This document shows positions 17,614 to 27,467 of a stretch of 35,639 nt of DNA, piece by piece. Each line of letters opens with the position of its first letter. The stretch's first letter is position 1. The stretch covers positions 1-35,639 of the forward strand of contig NZ_JACJRE010000068.1 in assembly GCF_014697075.1 (NCBI RefSeq), in the 5' to 3' direction. The translations under genes and the position numbers were made by a program. Under the pieces are notes generated by a model. It was not told the origin of the DNA. It searched no databases and saw only the letters and a list, made by a program, of their open reading frames with translations. The DNA is from Tolypothrix sp. FACHB-123. GTDB taxonomy: Bacteria > Cyanobacteriota > Cyanobacteriia > Cyanobacteriales > Nostocaceae.

Positions 17614-18313
17614 CAGCTTAATAGTTCTGTTAATTGTGTTTTCAGCTTTACCAGCTAGAGCTGGAGCATCTTTCCTTAATCAACTGCAACAGGTTCTTGT
17701 GAGTCTAAAAACCTCTATTGAGCAGTACAAACAAGAATTTAGTCAGCAGTGGCAAGAATTGAATGCAGATTTAAACGAAGCTATCAGTTCTACAGTAGGA
17801 GATTTAGGGATACCTGACCCCTTAAAAGCTGGTAAAAAAATTAAGGTAGTTATTCAAGAACAAGAGACAGATTTAGTGCAAACTGATTCGCAAACCCAAG
17901 GTGATAATGCTCAAAGAGACTGGCATCAATCTTATACTTATGGGCTAGCTGAATCGGTTTTGGGTAGAGAAGGACAGAAAACTCAAGCCCAAGAGGGTGA
18001 AATGTCTAATCAGGCTTTGGCAACTTCATCTAATAATGCAGATGAAGTTCAAAATGATGTGATTACTCAAGACATTTTAAAAAAGATGGCAGTACAGAAT
18101 CTGCAAACAACACTTATTACTAAGTCAATTCATAGCGAAGCCCAAAAACAAACGCGGGCTTTATCAGCCGCGAACATTAATCTGAGTGATATTTCCAGTA
18201 TGTTAGATGAACAAGCGAAACAAGAACAAGCTAATAATAATTCCAGCGCTAAACAAATTATAGGTGCGGCAGCTTTTGCTGATAGTTTCTGGAGTAAGCA
18301 AGATGCTAAATAA
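17555..18313 (+). CDS. VirB5/TrbJ-like exported T4SS protein
   Basis: A 252-aa protein with a clear signal peptide (hydrophobic core about 17-31, cleavage after ALPARA at about residue 36). A long, mostly helical, glutamine- and alanine-rich periplasmic domain follows. Position (before the VirB6-like gene), size and helical character fit VirB5/TrbJ, the minor pilus-tip component; direct sequence motifs are weak. The start lies 59 bp inside the preceding gene. Its end overlaps the VirB6-like gene by 11 bp, and its last codons carry that gene's Shine-Dalgarno. Confidence 0.6.
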   Translation: MKPLNQLTLPLICRRLAVFSSLIVLLIVFSALPARAGASFLNQLQQVLVSLKTSIEQYKQEFSQQWQELNADLNEAISSTVGDLGIPDPLKAGKKIKVVIQEQETDLVQTDSQTQGDNAQRDWHQSYTYGLAESVLGREGQKTQAQEGEMSNQALATSSNNADEVQNDVITQDILKKMAVQNLQTTLITKSIHSEAQKQTRALSAANINLSDISSMLDEQAKQEQANNNSSAKQIIGAAAFADSFWSKQDAK

Positions 18314-19355
18314 TCTGACAAACTTCTGGTATTTGCTAGAGGTAACTGGCAATACTAATGCTGAAGATATCGTTGATGGTGCTATTAATGGCTCGCGATT
18401 GGTTGTATCTTCATTTAATCAAGATTGGCAAGATTTAGCTAGTGGTCAAAGTGAAATATATAAAGCAGTAGTCACTATTTCTGCTTTATGTGGTGTTGTA
18501 TTTGTTTCTTTTTGGTCAGTAAGTTGGTATTCACGCATGATGCAAGAAGGATGGAGTCATGATGTGTTTAATGAGATGATATATCCATTATTGGTGTGTT
18601 TGATGTTGACCATTAATAATGGACAGTTACTTGCTAGTACTTCTTTAATGTTTCGGAATACAGCTATTAATTTAAATGATAAGGTGCTAAGTATTACTCG
18701 CAACGGTATTACTTTAAGAGATGCGATTCGCACTACCAATATGGATCAGGCTTTTGCGCTCTCAGCCCAAGCACAAATGCAAGAGTGTGAAAAAAAGCCT
18801 ACAAGTGGCAAGGATAACGAAGGAAACACAATAAATCCGCGAGAGATTTGTCAAAAAGAGAAAGCGGATCAGGTGACAAAGCAAGCTCAAGAATATCGAG
18901 ATAAATATGGATTACCTGCTTATTCCAATAGTTGGAATCCGTTAGATATTGGCGGACAGTTTGTTAATTCGATGGTGCAAGCTTTATCATGGATTATCTT
19001 TAGTGGTTTACAAGCAGCGTTTCAATATGTTGTGCAAGTAGCATTTTTATTGAATGCTTATATTGCGCCTATCTTTCTAGTACTTTCGCTTTTTCCTTTT
19101 GGCACTAAACCAATCTATGCTTGGGTTGCGGGATGGCTGGCACTTACTTTAGTACTGATGTCATATTCAATTATTTGTGGGATTGCTGCTAGTTCAATTG
19201 TGAATGCAGATAGTAATAATCCTTTGTTTTTACAGTTGATAGAAGCGATTTTATCCCCGATTTTAGCAATAGCAATAGGTGCGGGTGGAGGAATGGCTGT
19301 TTTCTCCGGTTTCTCCAGTAGTGGTAGGTTAATCTCAGGGAGGATATTCAGATGA
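18303..19355 (+). CDS. VirB6/TrbL-like polytopic membrane protein
   Basis: About 350 aa with several hydrophobic segments: one near residues 57-77, one near 90-105, and a cluster in the C-terminal half (about 225-345) ending in a glycine-rich segment (AIGAGGGMAVFSGFSSSG). This is the topology of VirB6/TrbL, the inner-membrane channel component. A loop of about 80 polar residues between the two halves contains Cys and many charged residues. I chose the ATG at 18303 because GGAG lies 8 nt upstream; the reading frame is open upstream to 18264, but that start has no ribosome site. It overlaps the VirB5-like gene by 11 bp and the VirB8-like gene by four. Confidence 0.75.
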   Translation: MLNNLTNFWYLLEVTGNTNAEDIVDGAINGSRLVVSSFNQDWQDLASGQSEIYKAVVTISALCGVVFVSFWSVSWYSRMMQEGWSHDVFNEMIYPLLVCLMLTINNGQLLASTSLMFRNTAINLNDKVLSITRNGITLRDAIRTTNMDQAFALSAQAQMQECEKKPTSGKDNEGNTINPREICQKEKADQVTKQAQEYRDKYGLPAYSNSWNPLDIGGQFVNSMVQALSWIIFSGLQAAFQYVVQVAFLLNAYIAPIFLVLSLFPFGTKPIYAWVAGWLALTLVLMSYSIICGIAASSIVNADSNNPLFLQLIEAILSPILAIAIGAGGGMAVFSGFSSSGRLISGRIFR

Positions 19356-20068
19356 AATTACTGGATAAGAAAGAGATTAATTTTACTCCCTTGGTATCCA
19401 TAGGACAAACTATTATTTTAATATTTTTATTTTTAATTACTCTGGCTAATTCCAGTAGATTGGGAAAAATTTCTAATAGCAAGCCGACTCTGGTTGAACT
19501 GCAAGATGGAACTTCTATTAGGGCAGTTGCGATGGGAGAAAAAGACCGCACTGACCAAGCTATTATGGATTTTGTGGGGCGAACTATGATGAATTTGATG
19601 AGTTGGAATGCTCTCCCTAAATCATCAGACGAAAATCTCGACCCCAGGAATTTAAAAATTGACCCTGGTATCCAGATAGCTGATAAAAAAGTTACTACAA
19701 ATACTTGGAATTCAGGATTTGCATTATCAGAAGATTTTCGGGCTAGTTTCTTACGAGAAATAGCTGCTTTAACGCCATCTGATGTATTTAATGGGGAAAC
19801 ACAATCAACCCTAGTGGTGCGCTATCTTGCGCCCCCTCTAAAATTATCGGATGGACAATGGCGCATAGATATGGTTGCCAATTTGGTCGTTTTTAAAGGT
19901 AAAGACCAGTCAGGTAAAGGAATTTCTTTTAATAAAACTATTTTTGTCAGAGCGGTAGATACTCCACCTTTACCGAATAATCCTTCAAAACAACAGTTAG
20001 CAGCTTATAACGCCAGAATTGCGGGAATGGAAATTTATCGCATCCAAGACGTAGATTTGGGTAGGTGA
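19352..20068 (+). CDS. VirB8/TrbF-like T4SS protein
   Basis: A 238-aa protein with a short cytoplasmic N-terminus, one transmembrane helix (about 14-32) and a periplasmic domain of about 200 residues: the layout of VirB8/TrbF bitopic proteins. The position directly before VirB10 supports this. A strong AGGGAGG Shine-Dalgarno precedes the ATG, and the start overlaps the previous stop (ATGA). No diagnostic motif can be read by eye, so the family call is moderate. Confidence 0.6.
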   Translation: MKLLDKKEINFTPLVSIGQTIILIFLFLITLANSSRLGKISNSKPTLVELQDGTSIRAVAMGEKDRTDQAIMDFVGRTMMNLMSWNALPKSSDENLDPRNLKIDPGIQIADKKVTTNTWNSGFALSEDFRASFLREIAALTPSDVFNGETQSTLVVRYLAPPLKLSDGQWRIDMVANLVVFKGKDQSGKGISFNKTIFVRAVDTPPLPNNPSKQQLAAYNARIAGMEIYRIQDVDLGR

Positions 20069-20072
20069 TGTT

Positions 20073-21599
20073 ATGTCAAGTCAGGTTATTGAAAATTCAA
20101 ATTCTTCTACTAATAAAGAATCTAACAATCGTAGCCAAGAATTTGCTCAGATGAATGGTGTAGAGATTGAAAAAAATTCATCATCATCGATAGAAGTAAC
20201 GCTCTCTGAGGAACCAAAGGAACCAGAAGAAGTTGTCACAACTCGCCCGATAGCGGGACATCCTTTGTTGAAAGGCTTAACAGTTTCTGGTGGAGTTCTG
20301 CTATTAGTTCTGATTTTTTGGGGGATGATTGGCACATTGACAGGAGCTTTAAAAGAAAAGGGCAATAATCAAACCCAACAAAGTGCAAAAACTAGCCAAG
20401 AGATGAAACAAGACAAGGAGGATACGGAGGACGGAAATCTCAAAACAGCAATGGCTATCACTACCCAAAAAGGTGAATTGCAATCTATTAGTAAAAAAGA
20501 TAATGGGGATGTATCACCTACGCCATCACCGACAACTACCCCGACAGCTACTGTTACTGTTAAGACTCAACCAAGAATAACGCGATCACCAACAATTTAT
20601 CAAGCACCACCACCTATTCCAGTTACCAGACCTAGTACAAGCTATCAAGCTACTCCAAGGGTTAGACAGCTTGCTTCTGTGCCTACTCCTGCGCCACAAC
20701 CTCAAGTAAACCCCATAAAATCTAATGTTGGCAATACCAACCCATTACCAAAGGTTAAAACTACGCCCAAAGACCCGATGCAGGAATGGTTAGCAGTGGC
20801 CAATATCGGCAATTATGCTTCTAGCGATTCTGGTAGTGGAGAATCACAGCGTGAGGAGCCAGATTTGAAGAATGCTGAAGTAGAGGGAGGTACAGGAGTT
20901 AAGCCAACCAGTGTTTCTAGCAATCAACAAGTACCTCAGTCACCACAGACTAACTATGATGGCAAACGGGTATTGGTTGGAACTCGTGCTGCTGGGACAA
21001 TGGAAACTCCTATTGCTTGGGTGGGTAGTGGCGTAAATAATCAGCAGCAAGCACAGAATTGTTTGATTAAACTATCAGAACCGCTCAAAGCTTTTGATGG
21101 TAAAGAAGTATTACCTAAGGGGTCTTATGTTGTTGCTATCCTCAATCCCACTAATTCAGAAATAGCTCAGATGACGGCGGTTTCTGCACTTATTAATAGT
21201 GGTGGTCAGACACAAGAAAGACAACTACCAGCAAATTCTATTTTGATATTAGGTAAAAACGGGAATTTACTAAAGGCTGAATCTCGTAAAGGTGGCAGTA
21301 ATTTAGGCAATTCGCTCATAGCATCTCTGCTAGGAGGTTTATCTAAAGCTGCTGAAATTCAAAATCGAGCTAATTCCGAGACAACAATTAGCTCATTAGG
21401 TACGACTACTACAACTACAAGTAATAGTGAGAAAGATTTAGTAGCTGGTTTTGTCCAAGGAAGTATTAATGAGATTTTGTCGAGGATGAAAAACTCCAAT
21501 GAGCAGCAATTACAAGGGCTACAGCAGCAACAACAAGTGTTTGTCATTGAAGCAGGTAAGCAAGTACAAGTTTTCGTGAATCAATCTATTTTGATATGA
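20073..21599 (+). CDS. virB10: VirB10/TrbI-like T4SS protein
   Basis: A 508-aa protein. The polar cytoplasmic N-terminus (about 1-65) is followed by one transmembrane helix (67-90), a long proline/threonine-rich periplasmic spacer (about 140-240) and a C-terminal beta-rich domain (about 300-508) with features of TrbI/VirB10: [18 protein letters not shown], a hydrophobic antenna-like segment [18 protein letters not shown], and the closing [20 protein letters not shown]. VirB10 spans the cell envelope and joins the inner-membrane motors to the outer-membrane ring. It overlaps the VirB9-like gene by four bases. Confidence 0.85.
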   Translation: MSSQVIENSNSSTNKESNNRSQEFAQMNGVEIEKNSSSSIEVTLSEEPKEPEEVVTTRPIAGHPLLKGLTVSGGVLLLVLIFWGMIGTLTGALKEKGNNQTQQSAKTSQEMKQDKEDTEDGNLKTAMAITTQKGELQSISKKDNGDVSPTPSPTTTPTATVTVKTQPRITRSPTIYQAPPPIPVTRPSTSYQATPRVRQLASVPTPAPQPQVNPIKSNVGNTNPLPKVKTTPKDPMQEWLAVANIGNYASSDSGSGESQREEPDLKNAEVEGGTGVKPTSVSSNQQVPQSPQTNYDGKRVLVGTRAAGTMETPIAWVGSGVNNQQQAQNCLIKLSEPLKAFDGKEVLPKGSYVVAILNPTNSEIAQMTAVSALINSGGQTQERQLPANSILILGKNGNLLKAESRKGGSNLGNSLIASLLGGLSKAAEIQNRANSETTISSLGTTTTTTSNSEKDLVAGFVQGSINEILSRMKNSNEQQLQGLQQQQQVFVIEAGKQVQVFVNQSILI

Positions 21600-22417
21600 A
21601 ACGTTTAAGTTTATTACTGATAACTACGTTAGTTATTGGTGGTCATACTGGCATATCTTTAGCATTACCGCCAGCTAGAAATGTATATTCACAAGATGCT
21701 CAAGGACACAACTCCAATGGAATTGATTTAAAAGTTTGGAGTGGTTACGGGCTAACTATCAACTTTATCTCTACAGGTGAAACTATTAAGCAGGTTTGGC
21801 TAGGAGATCCTTCACATTTTGCTCTTAGTTCTAATGGTAATTTATGTCAGCGTGGTGCATCAAATGATGAAAATTGTGGAATTGGAGGGGCTACAGTTTT
21901 ATTTTTGAGGCAGATTAAACCGATTGATTTCCCATCTCTCACTTCTTCTGTTGATGGTAGTACTGTGATGACCGTGATTACTAATAGTTCTCTTGGACAA
22001 AAACAGTATCAATTTAAGTTGATTCCGGCTAAAGGTAAGCCAGAGTACACAAGTTTAATTATCAAACCTGATTCTGATAGACCAAAGCCTTTATTAGTTG
22101 AAAAGCCAAACAACAGGAATTTAAACACTCCTACTAATACTGCCAATCGAAATTCGACTCCAATAAATAGATTCTCCAACAATAATTCTCCAGTTTTAAA
22201 TGCTTCATCATTAAGAAATGATGCCAATTCTATTGCAGTTGGTTTAGCTGTTGCAGTTGGTAACGGCACAATTAAACCTAAATCTGGAGAATGGCGGAAA
22301 GCACAAGATACTATTCGCTTACTGAGGAAAGGCAAACCAAGAGTAGAAGCTATCAGATTATCAGGTATTCCCCAAAATCTATTTAATCAATTAATTCAAT
22401 GGGGGCAAAGACGGTGA
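21596..22417 (+). CDS. VirB9/TrbG-like T4SS protein
   Basis: A 273-aa protein with a signal peptide (cleavage near residue 23, after GISLA). The N-terminal domain has the VirB9 pattern: hydrophobic strands, then [16 protein letters not shown], and a later strand pair ending [11 protein letters not shown]. In place of the usual C-terminal beta-sandwich there is an asparagine-rich linker (about 155-205) and a small basic helical domain ([20 protein letters not shown]). Gene order VirB10 then VirB9 is reversed relative to the classical virB operon. It would form the outer-membrane core ring with VirB10. Confidence 0.65.
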   Translation: MKRLSLLLITTLVIGGHTGISLALPPARNVYSQDAQGHNSNGIDLKVWSGYGLTINFISTGETIKQVWLGDPSHFALSSNGNLCQRGASNDENCGIGGATVLFLRQIKPIDFPSLTSSVDGSTVMTVITNSSLGQKQYQFKLIPAKGKPEYTSLIIKPDSDRPKPLLVEKPNNRNLNTPTNTANRNSTPINRFSNNNSPVLNASSLRNDANSIAVGLAVAVGNGTIKPKSGEWRKAQDTIRLLRKGKPRVEAIRLSGIPQNLFNQLIQWGQRR

Positions 22418-23613
22418 TTATAAATAAAGTTATTTTTTCAACAATTTCTGTTTCTTTAGTTGCTATTTCACTATTGGAATTACCAAGTATAGCAATTGCA
22501 GAAATCCCAACAGTTACTCATACTTCCGGGAAATATCAATTAAAGTCTCCTGATTGGACAAAGATAAATTGGAGTAGCTTAGATCCAGTTCAGGAGCCTG
22601 GATACATCAATGTCTCATCAGATATTGCGGCTAAATTAGGCTATAATCCATCCCGTTCTTGGTCAGCCGGACAGAATATTGATTCTGTGGTTATGTTAGG
22701 TGATGTGGATGAAGCTTTTGCACAAAGTCAATTTACTTTGAAACTGATAGCTGAAATTACCTCAAATCAGATTGATTCTTTAACATTACAAGACTTTGGT
22801 TTAATGAAGTGGCAGACTATCGGTTCATTAGCTCAAGCAATTCCCAAATTGAAAAATATTAATTTAAGTCAAATTAAACCTATTCAAGACTTGCTTCAGA
22901 AGTCGGGTATTGCTCCCAAGGGTACAATTTCGCAAGTTTTACATGACTATCCAAAAGCAAGTAATCTTCCACTCGGTAATTTAGATTTAAGTAAGTATCC
23001 GTTAAGTTCAATTCCTCAATTAACAGAAACAAGGATTAGTAAATTTCTCAATTGGCAACAAAGTTTTATTAATCAAGTTCCTGGTCTCTCTAAAGTAGCC
23101 TTTGATAAAATGCCCCAACCAATTAATTCTGGGTTGGATGTCGTTGGTATTGCTTCTGTGGTTTTAGGTAAATCTGAACGTGGAGATTCTAGGGCAAGAG
23201 AAAATTACTTTGTATCAGGTAAGGTAACTCGTTCTAATCAAACTGTTGCCGTTGCTTGTGGAGTGGGTCAAGAATGCTCTTACTTAGAATTGGGGGATGT
23301 TGCGGGGCAACAAGGCAATCTCTACGGTAAGCGTTGGGCTTCTGGTTCTTCACAAAAAGTAGATGGTGGTTTTGGCATATTGCAACGTGTCAATGGTGGT
23401 AAAGAACCTACAGGGAGGCTGGTCTACGGTTCTGGTTTCAAAGTCGTCCTTACAGGTGTTAATGAATCAACTGGGACTGCCAACTTTGGTTTATTCTTTC
23501 GTATCTGCGTTAACTTCTTTGGAACTGGTAAATCTTGCACTCCCTACTTTATTGGCCCAGTTCCTTGGATGCCTGTTAAAGAGAATGATTTAATCATTTT
23601 GGGTAGGGGGTAA
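22399..23613 (+). CDS. Exported protein of unknown function in the T4SS operon
   Basis: A 404-aa protein with a signal peptide (hydrophobic core about 11-28, cleavage near residue 34 after IAIA). The mature part has a helical middle region rich in repeated QI/NL motifs and a glycine-rich C-terminal half with several cysteines ([28 protein letters not shown]), suggesting a disulfide-stabilised exported domain. No transglycosylase or peptidase motif is visible. It overlaps VirB9 by 19 bp and lies two bases before VirD4. It is a candidate lineage-specific envelope or surface component. ATG 22399 is taken as start; GTG 22414 is an alternative. Confidence 0.65.
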   Translation: MGAKTVIINKVIFSTISVSLVAISLLELPSIAIAEIPTVTHTSGKYQLKSPDWTKINWSSLDPVQEPGYINVSSDIAAKLGYNPSRSWSAGQNIDSVVMLGDVDEAFAQSQFTLKLIAEITSNQIDSLTLQDFGLMKWQTIGSLAQAIPKLKNINLSQIKPIQDLLQKSGIAPKGTISQVLHDYPKASNLPLGNLDLSKYPLSSIPQLTETRISKFLNWQQSFINQVPGLSKVAFDKMPQPINSGLDVVGIASVVLGKSERGDSRARENYFVSGKVTRSNQTVAVACGVGQECSYLELGDVAGQQGNLYGKRWASGSSQKVDGGFGILQRVNGGKEPTGRLVYGSGFKVVLTGVNESTGTANFGLFFRICVNFFGTGKSCTPYFIGPVPWMPVKENDLIILGRG

Positions 23614-23615
23614 GA

Positions 23616-25382
23616 ATGGCTGAAATATCCAAAACCACTCAACCAGTAGATAACCTTGTTCCCCAAAACTTCTACAATGCGTTCTTCTCCCCGATGGGTT
23701 TGGCATTACTTGTAAGTATTGGGGCGCTAATGTTAGCGAAAGCTATGGAAGGACGCGGCGCATCAAACAAGTTAGCACGGGCGCGATGGGCGGGCGCTAG
23801 GGAGAAAACAGCAGCCCGTAAATTGGCTTGCAAACAAATTACTGAGCGCAGACATAACAGGGTAGCTCTCTACATCGGTACGCCTGTGGGTACGAAATCT
23901 CAGGTTGTGGATAACAAACGCATTACCAATATTCCTGAAGATAAAAGTCGGCTGTATCTCCCAGATGTGCAACGGGGAATTTTGGTTTGCGGCGGTGCTG
24001 GTTCGGGTAAAACCTTTTCTATGATTAACCCCCTGGTGCGTTCTGCTATCGACCAGGGACTACCAATTATCCTCTATGACTTTAAGTATGCTCATCAAGA
24101 ATCGGCTACATCTGCCGCTAAAGGGCAAGCACCCAAATTAGCAGGATATGCAGCTATGCATGGGTATGAGGTTTCTATCCTCGCTCCCGGCTTCCCTGAG
24201 TCCTGTGTAGCTAACCCCCTGGATTTCCTGCGAAGTGAAACTGATGCAGAGATGGCACGTCAGTTAGCGATCGTTCTCAACCGCAATTTTAAATTATCTT
24301 CTGGTGGTGATGTTTCGGATGGTGGTTTCTTCGTTAATGCTGGAGATCAGTTAGCACAGGCAATTTTCATGCTGGCTAGGGGTACTGATTTCCCAGACAT
24401 TATGATGTGTCATGCGATTCTCAGTCTGCCGAAATTGATTGACCGCATTCAACAGGCGGCTTTAAATCCTTGGGTAAAAGTTGCTTTTGACCAATTTTTG
24501 TCTGTGGCTGGTTCTCCAGAAACCGCCGCTAGTATTGTTGGTACTACAAGCGGGTTATTTACTCGCTTTATGACCCCATCTACTCTTTCTGGCTTCTGCG
24601 GTCAAACAAATATCCCCTTGGATTTGAAAGGGCGGAAGATGGTGGTTTTCGGGATGGATAAGGAGAAACGAGATGTGATTTCTCCTTTATTGGTGTCTAT
24701 TCTGCACCTTTTATGTTCTCGTAATTTGGCTGGTAAACGCACAGAACCATTGCTTTTAGCGCTGGATGAATTACCTACTTTGTATTTACCAGCTTTGGTA
24801 GATTGGCTCAATCAAAATAGGGAGGATGGCTTAATTTGTTTACTGGGATTGCAAAATCTATCACAGCTTGAAAGGGCTTATTCCAAAGAAACTACTAATG
24901 CTATCTTTGGCGGTTGTGCTACGAAGGCTTTCTTTAATCCTCAAGATGATGTAGCGGCTGAACGTTTTAGTAATTTCTTAGGTGATGAACAAATTAAGTA
25001 TAGAGAACGTTCGCGCAGTTCTGGTGGTAAAGGTGGTGCCAGTACTTCAATTTCTGAACAAAATAGTACCCGTAATTTATTTGAGGTGAACCAATTTAAT
25101 ACTTTACCGGAAGGCAGAGCCGTAATTGTTAGTCCTGGGTTTCGCTCTCTTAAGGATGTGAGTATTCCGTTATTAGAACAGATTCGGATTCCAGCATCTG
25201 ATATGAATTTAGAGGCTAAAAGTATTGAGAAATGGTACGAACTCCAACAAAAATTTATTTCCCAATCTACTCTGCTTATACCATCTGCTAAAGAGCTAGA
25301 AAGGCGAAATTTAGCAGCGGAAAGATTATTACCTTTAGTTGAGAAGCAGGCAGAAGCAAATCAGAAATTGAAGAATCTTTAG
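23616..25382 (+). CDS. virD4: VirD4/TraG-like type IV coupling protein
   Basis: A 588-aa protein. It has one transmembrane helix (about 24-43) instead of the usual two, a basic stretch, then the hexameric ATPase domain: Walker A CGGAGSGKTFS (near 125-134), ILYDFKYAHQ just after it, and Walker B LLALDELPTLYLP (near 382). A GLICLLGLQNLSQLE sensor-like segment follows. Coupling proteins recruit the relaxase-DNA complex and pump DNA into the T4SS. GGGGG before the ATG serves as ribosome site. The gene is last of the recognisable transfer genes and is followed by two uncharacterised co-transcribed genes. Confidence 0.9.
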   Translation: MAEISKTTQPVDNLVPQNFYNAFFSPMGLALLVSIGALMLAKAMEGRGASNKLARARWAGAREKTAARKLACKQITERRHNRVALYIGTPVGTKSQVVDNKRITNIPEDKSRLYLPDVQRGILVCGGAGSGKTFSMINPLVRSAIDQGLPIILYDFKYAHQESATSAAKGQAPKLAGYAAMHGYEVSILAPGFPESCVANPLDFLRSETDAEMARQLAIVLNRNFKLSSGGDVSDGGFFVNAGDQLAQAIFMLARGTDFPDIMMCHAILSLPKLIDRIQQAALNPWVKVAFDQFLSVAGSPETAASIVGTTSGLFTRFMTPSTLSGFCGQTNIPLDLKGRKMVVFGMDKEKRDVISPLLVSILHLLCSRNLAGKRTEPLLLALDELPTLYLPALVDWLNQNREDGLICLLGLQNLSQLERAYSKETTNAIFGGCATKAFFNPQDDVAAERFSNFLGDEQIKYRERSRSSGGKGGASTSISEQNSTRNLFEVNQFNTLPEGRAVIVSPGFRSLKDVSIPLLEQIRIPASDMNLEAKSIEKWYELQQKFISQSTLLIPSAKELERRNLAAERLLPLVEKQAEANQKLKNL

Positions 25383-25392
25383 GAGGTCATTG

Positions 25393-25794
25393 ATGAATAA
25401 TTTATCTGAATATGAATTGCAGTTATTAAGCAAACTGCCGCTTGATATTGCAGCTTTGGTTAAGAATTACCGTACTGATGTGATTAATGCGGCTGAATTT
25501 TGGGATGAGCCACCGTTTCCACTAAATCATGTTCCAGAATTTATTGAAATTTACTATGGCGATGCAGAAAGTCCTCATATCTTCATAGTAAATGGGGAAC
25601 TCCAAGATTATAACGTCACCAATTTACCGGATAACACTAAGTCAATTTCAGTCTTAATTGATGACCAATGGGCTTATGTCCAAATTGAGGATCAAGTAAT
25701 TCTCAATCGTTTAGGAGGTGTGATTTTACCTGATGTTTTAGTTAGCCCATCAAGCCTAATCAATTCACTTGTAGGAGTCATAAATCATGGATGA
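25393..25794 (+). CDS. Small acidic protein of unknown function
   Basis: A 133-aa soluble, acidic protein with no signal peptide or transmembrane helix. The ATG at 25393 is preceded by a perfect AGGAGG with 6-nt spacing, so it should be well translated; the earlier TTG is not the start. It overlaps the next gene by 8 bp. Being directly downstream of the coupling protein, it could be a chaperone or adaptor for transfer, but there is no motif to support this. Confidence 0.65.
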   Translation: MNNLSEYELQLLSKLPLDIAALVKNYRTDVINAAEFWDEPPFPLNHVPEFIEIYYGDAESPHIFIVNGELQDYNVTNLPDNTKSISVLIDDQWAYVQIEDQVILNRLGGVILPDVLVSPSSLINSLVGVINHG

Positions 25795-27160
25795 AATTAA
25801 AGGAGAAGCTAAACAAGTGCAACATGATTATTTAGAAATTCTCGATGATATTCTGCATAAGCTATTAGAGAAAGGTAAGTTTCAAGAGTTAGACACCACT
25901 AAAGAATTATCCATTTACGTTGGTAACCAACCCAAGTATAAGGGTCATCCTGATGGCGAAGTTTCTGTAAATTTGATGACTCCAGAACTGGTAGATAAAA
26001 TCAATACGGCTATCAATGACCCGCAAAATTTGCAAGGTTCTGTTCGCATCATGATTGGCAAGGATAAAGTCTATCATGTTAAGGATGGAAAGGTTTTAAG
26101 CGATAAGCTGGGGTTGAATAACTTCCTGAGTCAGCATCAATCCCAGTCTCAACAATCAGTCAAAACAGTACAAAAATCTTCATTTATTGAGAATTTACAA
26201 AAGCAGGTTGAAGCTTTACAACAGAAAGTTAAAAACCAGCAAAGTTTGATTGATAGTTTCGCTAGTCAAAAGCAATCAAGTGTTGAAGTTACTCAAAAGT
26301 TATCAACTGATTTGATTAGTCTAAAACAAGCTTTTGATGCTCAACAACAAACGATTGAGCAATTGCAGAAAGGTCTGGATGCTATCAAGAAACACAATAA
26401 CCCTGTGCTAAAGAATGTCAACTTAAGTAAATGGATCAACTCGATTGAGACTAAAGCTAAGAACACTGCTAAAAATCTTTATGAACAGGTGAAAACTACT
26501 CTCACTCCTAAAGCCGATAAAGTCAAAGCTCAACTAGAGACCCAAATCATCAGTTTAAAAGAGCAGATGAATCAACAAATGGAGTCTGTTGTAGCTGAAA
26601 TGAGGTCACAACTTGCAGCTGTTAAAAGCGATTTTGAGTCTAATGTGGGTGTAGTTAAGGATGGTATTGGTGAAGTTAAGCAGTTAGTTAGTGATGAAAT
26701 TCAGCATGGTATGGAGCGTCATCAAGCGGCTATGGGTGCTGTTGGGAGTAAGGTTTCACAGGAAGTTAATACAGTCCATAAACAGATGACTAAAGCTGTT
26801 GGCGATTTACATTCGGCTACTAATCATGCTGTGAAGCAGAATGTGGAAAAGGTTACTAACACTGTGATAGATATCAAAACTAAGGCTCTTGCGAAGAGCG
26901 TGGATTCTATGCTGCATCTTTTTGGTGATTTGCATCAAGATGGTTCTCGCAGTTATGAGAGTAAAAATTACAATTTTTATCAAAATGGCGATAGTATTAC
27001 TGTTACGGCTAAAGATGGTCGGGCGGTAATGATAGATGGTGATTTGACTGCTCAAGCTACAGAGAAAGATGTTGAATCATTAGAGGAAGTAGGAGAAGTA
27101 GTCTCTGATTATTTAAAGCACAGTCCTACCCAATCTCAATCAGCAAAATTGAGAAGATGA
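25787..27160 (+). CDS. Long coiled-coil protein of unknown function
   Basis: A 457-aa protein without signal peptide. Residues 1-110 form a compact N-terminal domain, about 130-365 are heptad-rich, glutamine- and lysine-rich coiled coil, and about 380-445 form a small beta-rich C-terminal domain (YESKNYNFYQNGDSITVTAK then DGRAVMIDGDL). The N-terminal domain contains a motif resembling the C-terminal domain in style (IMIGKDKVYHVKDGKVL). AGGAG precedes the ATG and the start overlaps the previous gene, so both are part of the T4SS transcript. A structural or tethering role is possible. Function unknown. Confidence 0.65.
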   Translation: MDEIKGEAKQVQHDYLEILDDILHKLLEKGKFQELDTTKELSIYVGNQPKYKGHPDGEVSVNLMTPELVDKINTAINDPQNLQGSVRIMIGKDKVYHVKDGKVLSDKLGLNNFLSQHQSQSQQSVKTVQKSSFIENLQKQVEALQQKVKNQQSLIDSFASQKQSSVEVTQKLSTDLISLKQAFDAQQQTIEQLQKGLDAIKKHNNPVLKNVNLSKWINSIETKAKNTAKNLYEQVKTTLTPKADKVKAQLETQIISLKEQMNQQMESVVAEMRSQLAAVKSDFESNVGVVKDGIGEVKQLVSDEIQHGMERHQAAMGAVGSKVSQEVNTVHKQMTKAVGDLHSATNHAVKQNVEKVTNTVIDIKTKALAKSVDSMLHLFGDLHQDGSRSYESKNYNFYQNGDSITVTAKDGRAVMIDGDLTAQATEKDVESLEEVGEVVSDYLKHSPTQSQSAKLRR

Positions 27161-27177
27161 TTGTGCCCTAAAGGGCA

Positions 27178-27467
27178 GGGTGTAGGGTGTAGGGAGTGGG
27201 GTGTGGGGAATGAAGAGGATGGTTTATTTTGATGTATTAAAATCTAATAATATTGACCCTGTTTTGTGACTTTCAAAAAACAATTTCAGCCAACTTATCC
27301 GACTTAATTTAATCTTGGACTGAGGCTTTAATTTTCGCCCCATCAATTTAAATTTATAGTCAAGGAATGAAAATTAAAGCCCTATAATCTTTTGAGAGAT
27401 TGAATTGTCCTACTCCTGACAAAACAGTGTTGAACCCTATACCCTACACCCTATCCCCAACACCCTA
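27178..27467. repeat. Inverted STRR heptamers flanking the spacer between convergent operons
   Basis: Five GGGTGTA-type heptamers (27178-27212) face an inverted set of CACCCTA-type heptamers (27434-27467) that runs up to the relaxase stop codon. A small hairpin TGCCCT AA AGGGCA (27164-27177) precedes the first set. The two genes on either side end in similar sequence (TGAGAAGAT then AT). Confidence 0.5.
27324..27381. terminator. 13-bp perfect inverted repeat between convergent genes
   Basis: GGCTTTAATTTTC (27324-27336) is exactly complementary to GAAAATTAAAGCC (27369-27381), with a 32-base centre. It lies in the middle of the spacer between the T4SS operon (plus) and the relaxase operon (minus), so a bidirectional terminator is the likely role. 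The T-run on either strand is within the stem, not after it, so this is not a textbook terminator. Confidence 0.45.

Noticed and set aside
18264-18302. Upstream start for the VirB6-like gene
   Set aside because: No ribosome site, while ATG 18303 has GGAG at 8-nt spacing.
25390-25392. TTG as start of the small gene after VirD4
   Set aside because: ATG at 25393 follows directly and has AGGAGG at a good spacing.
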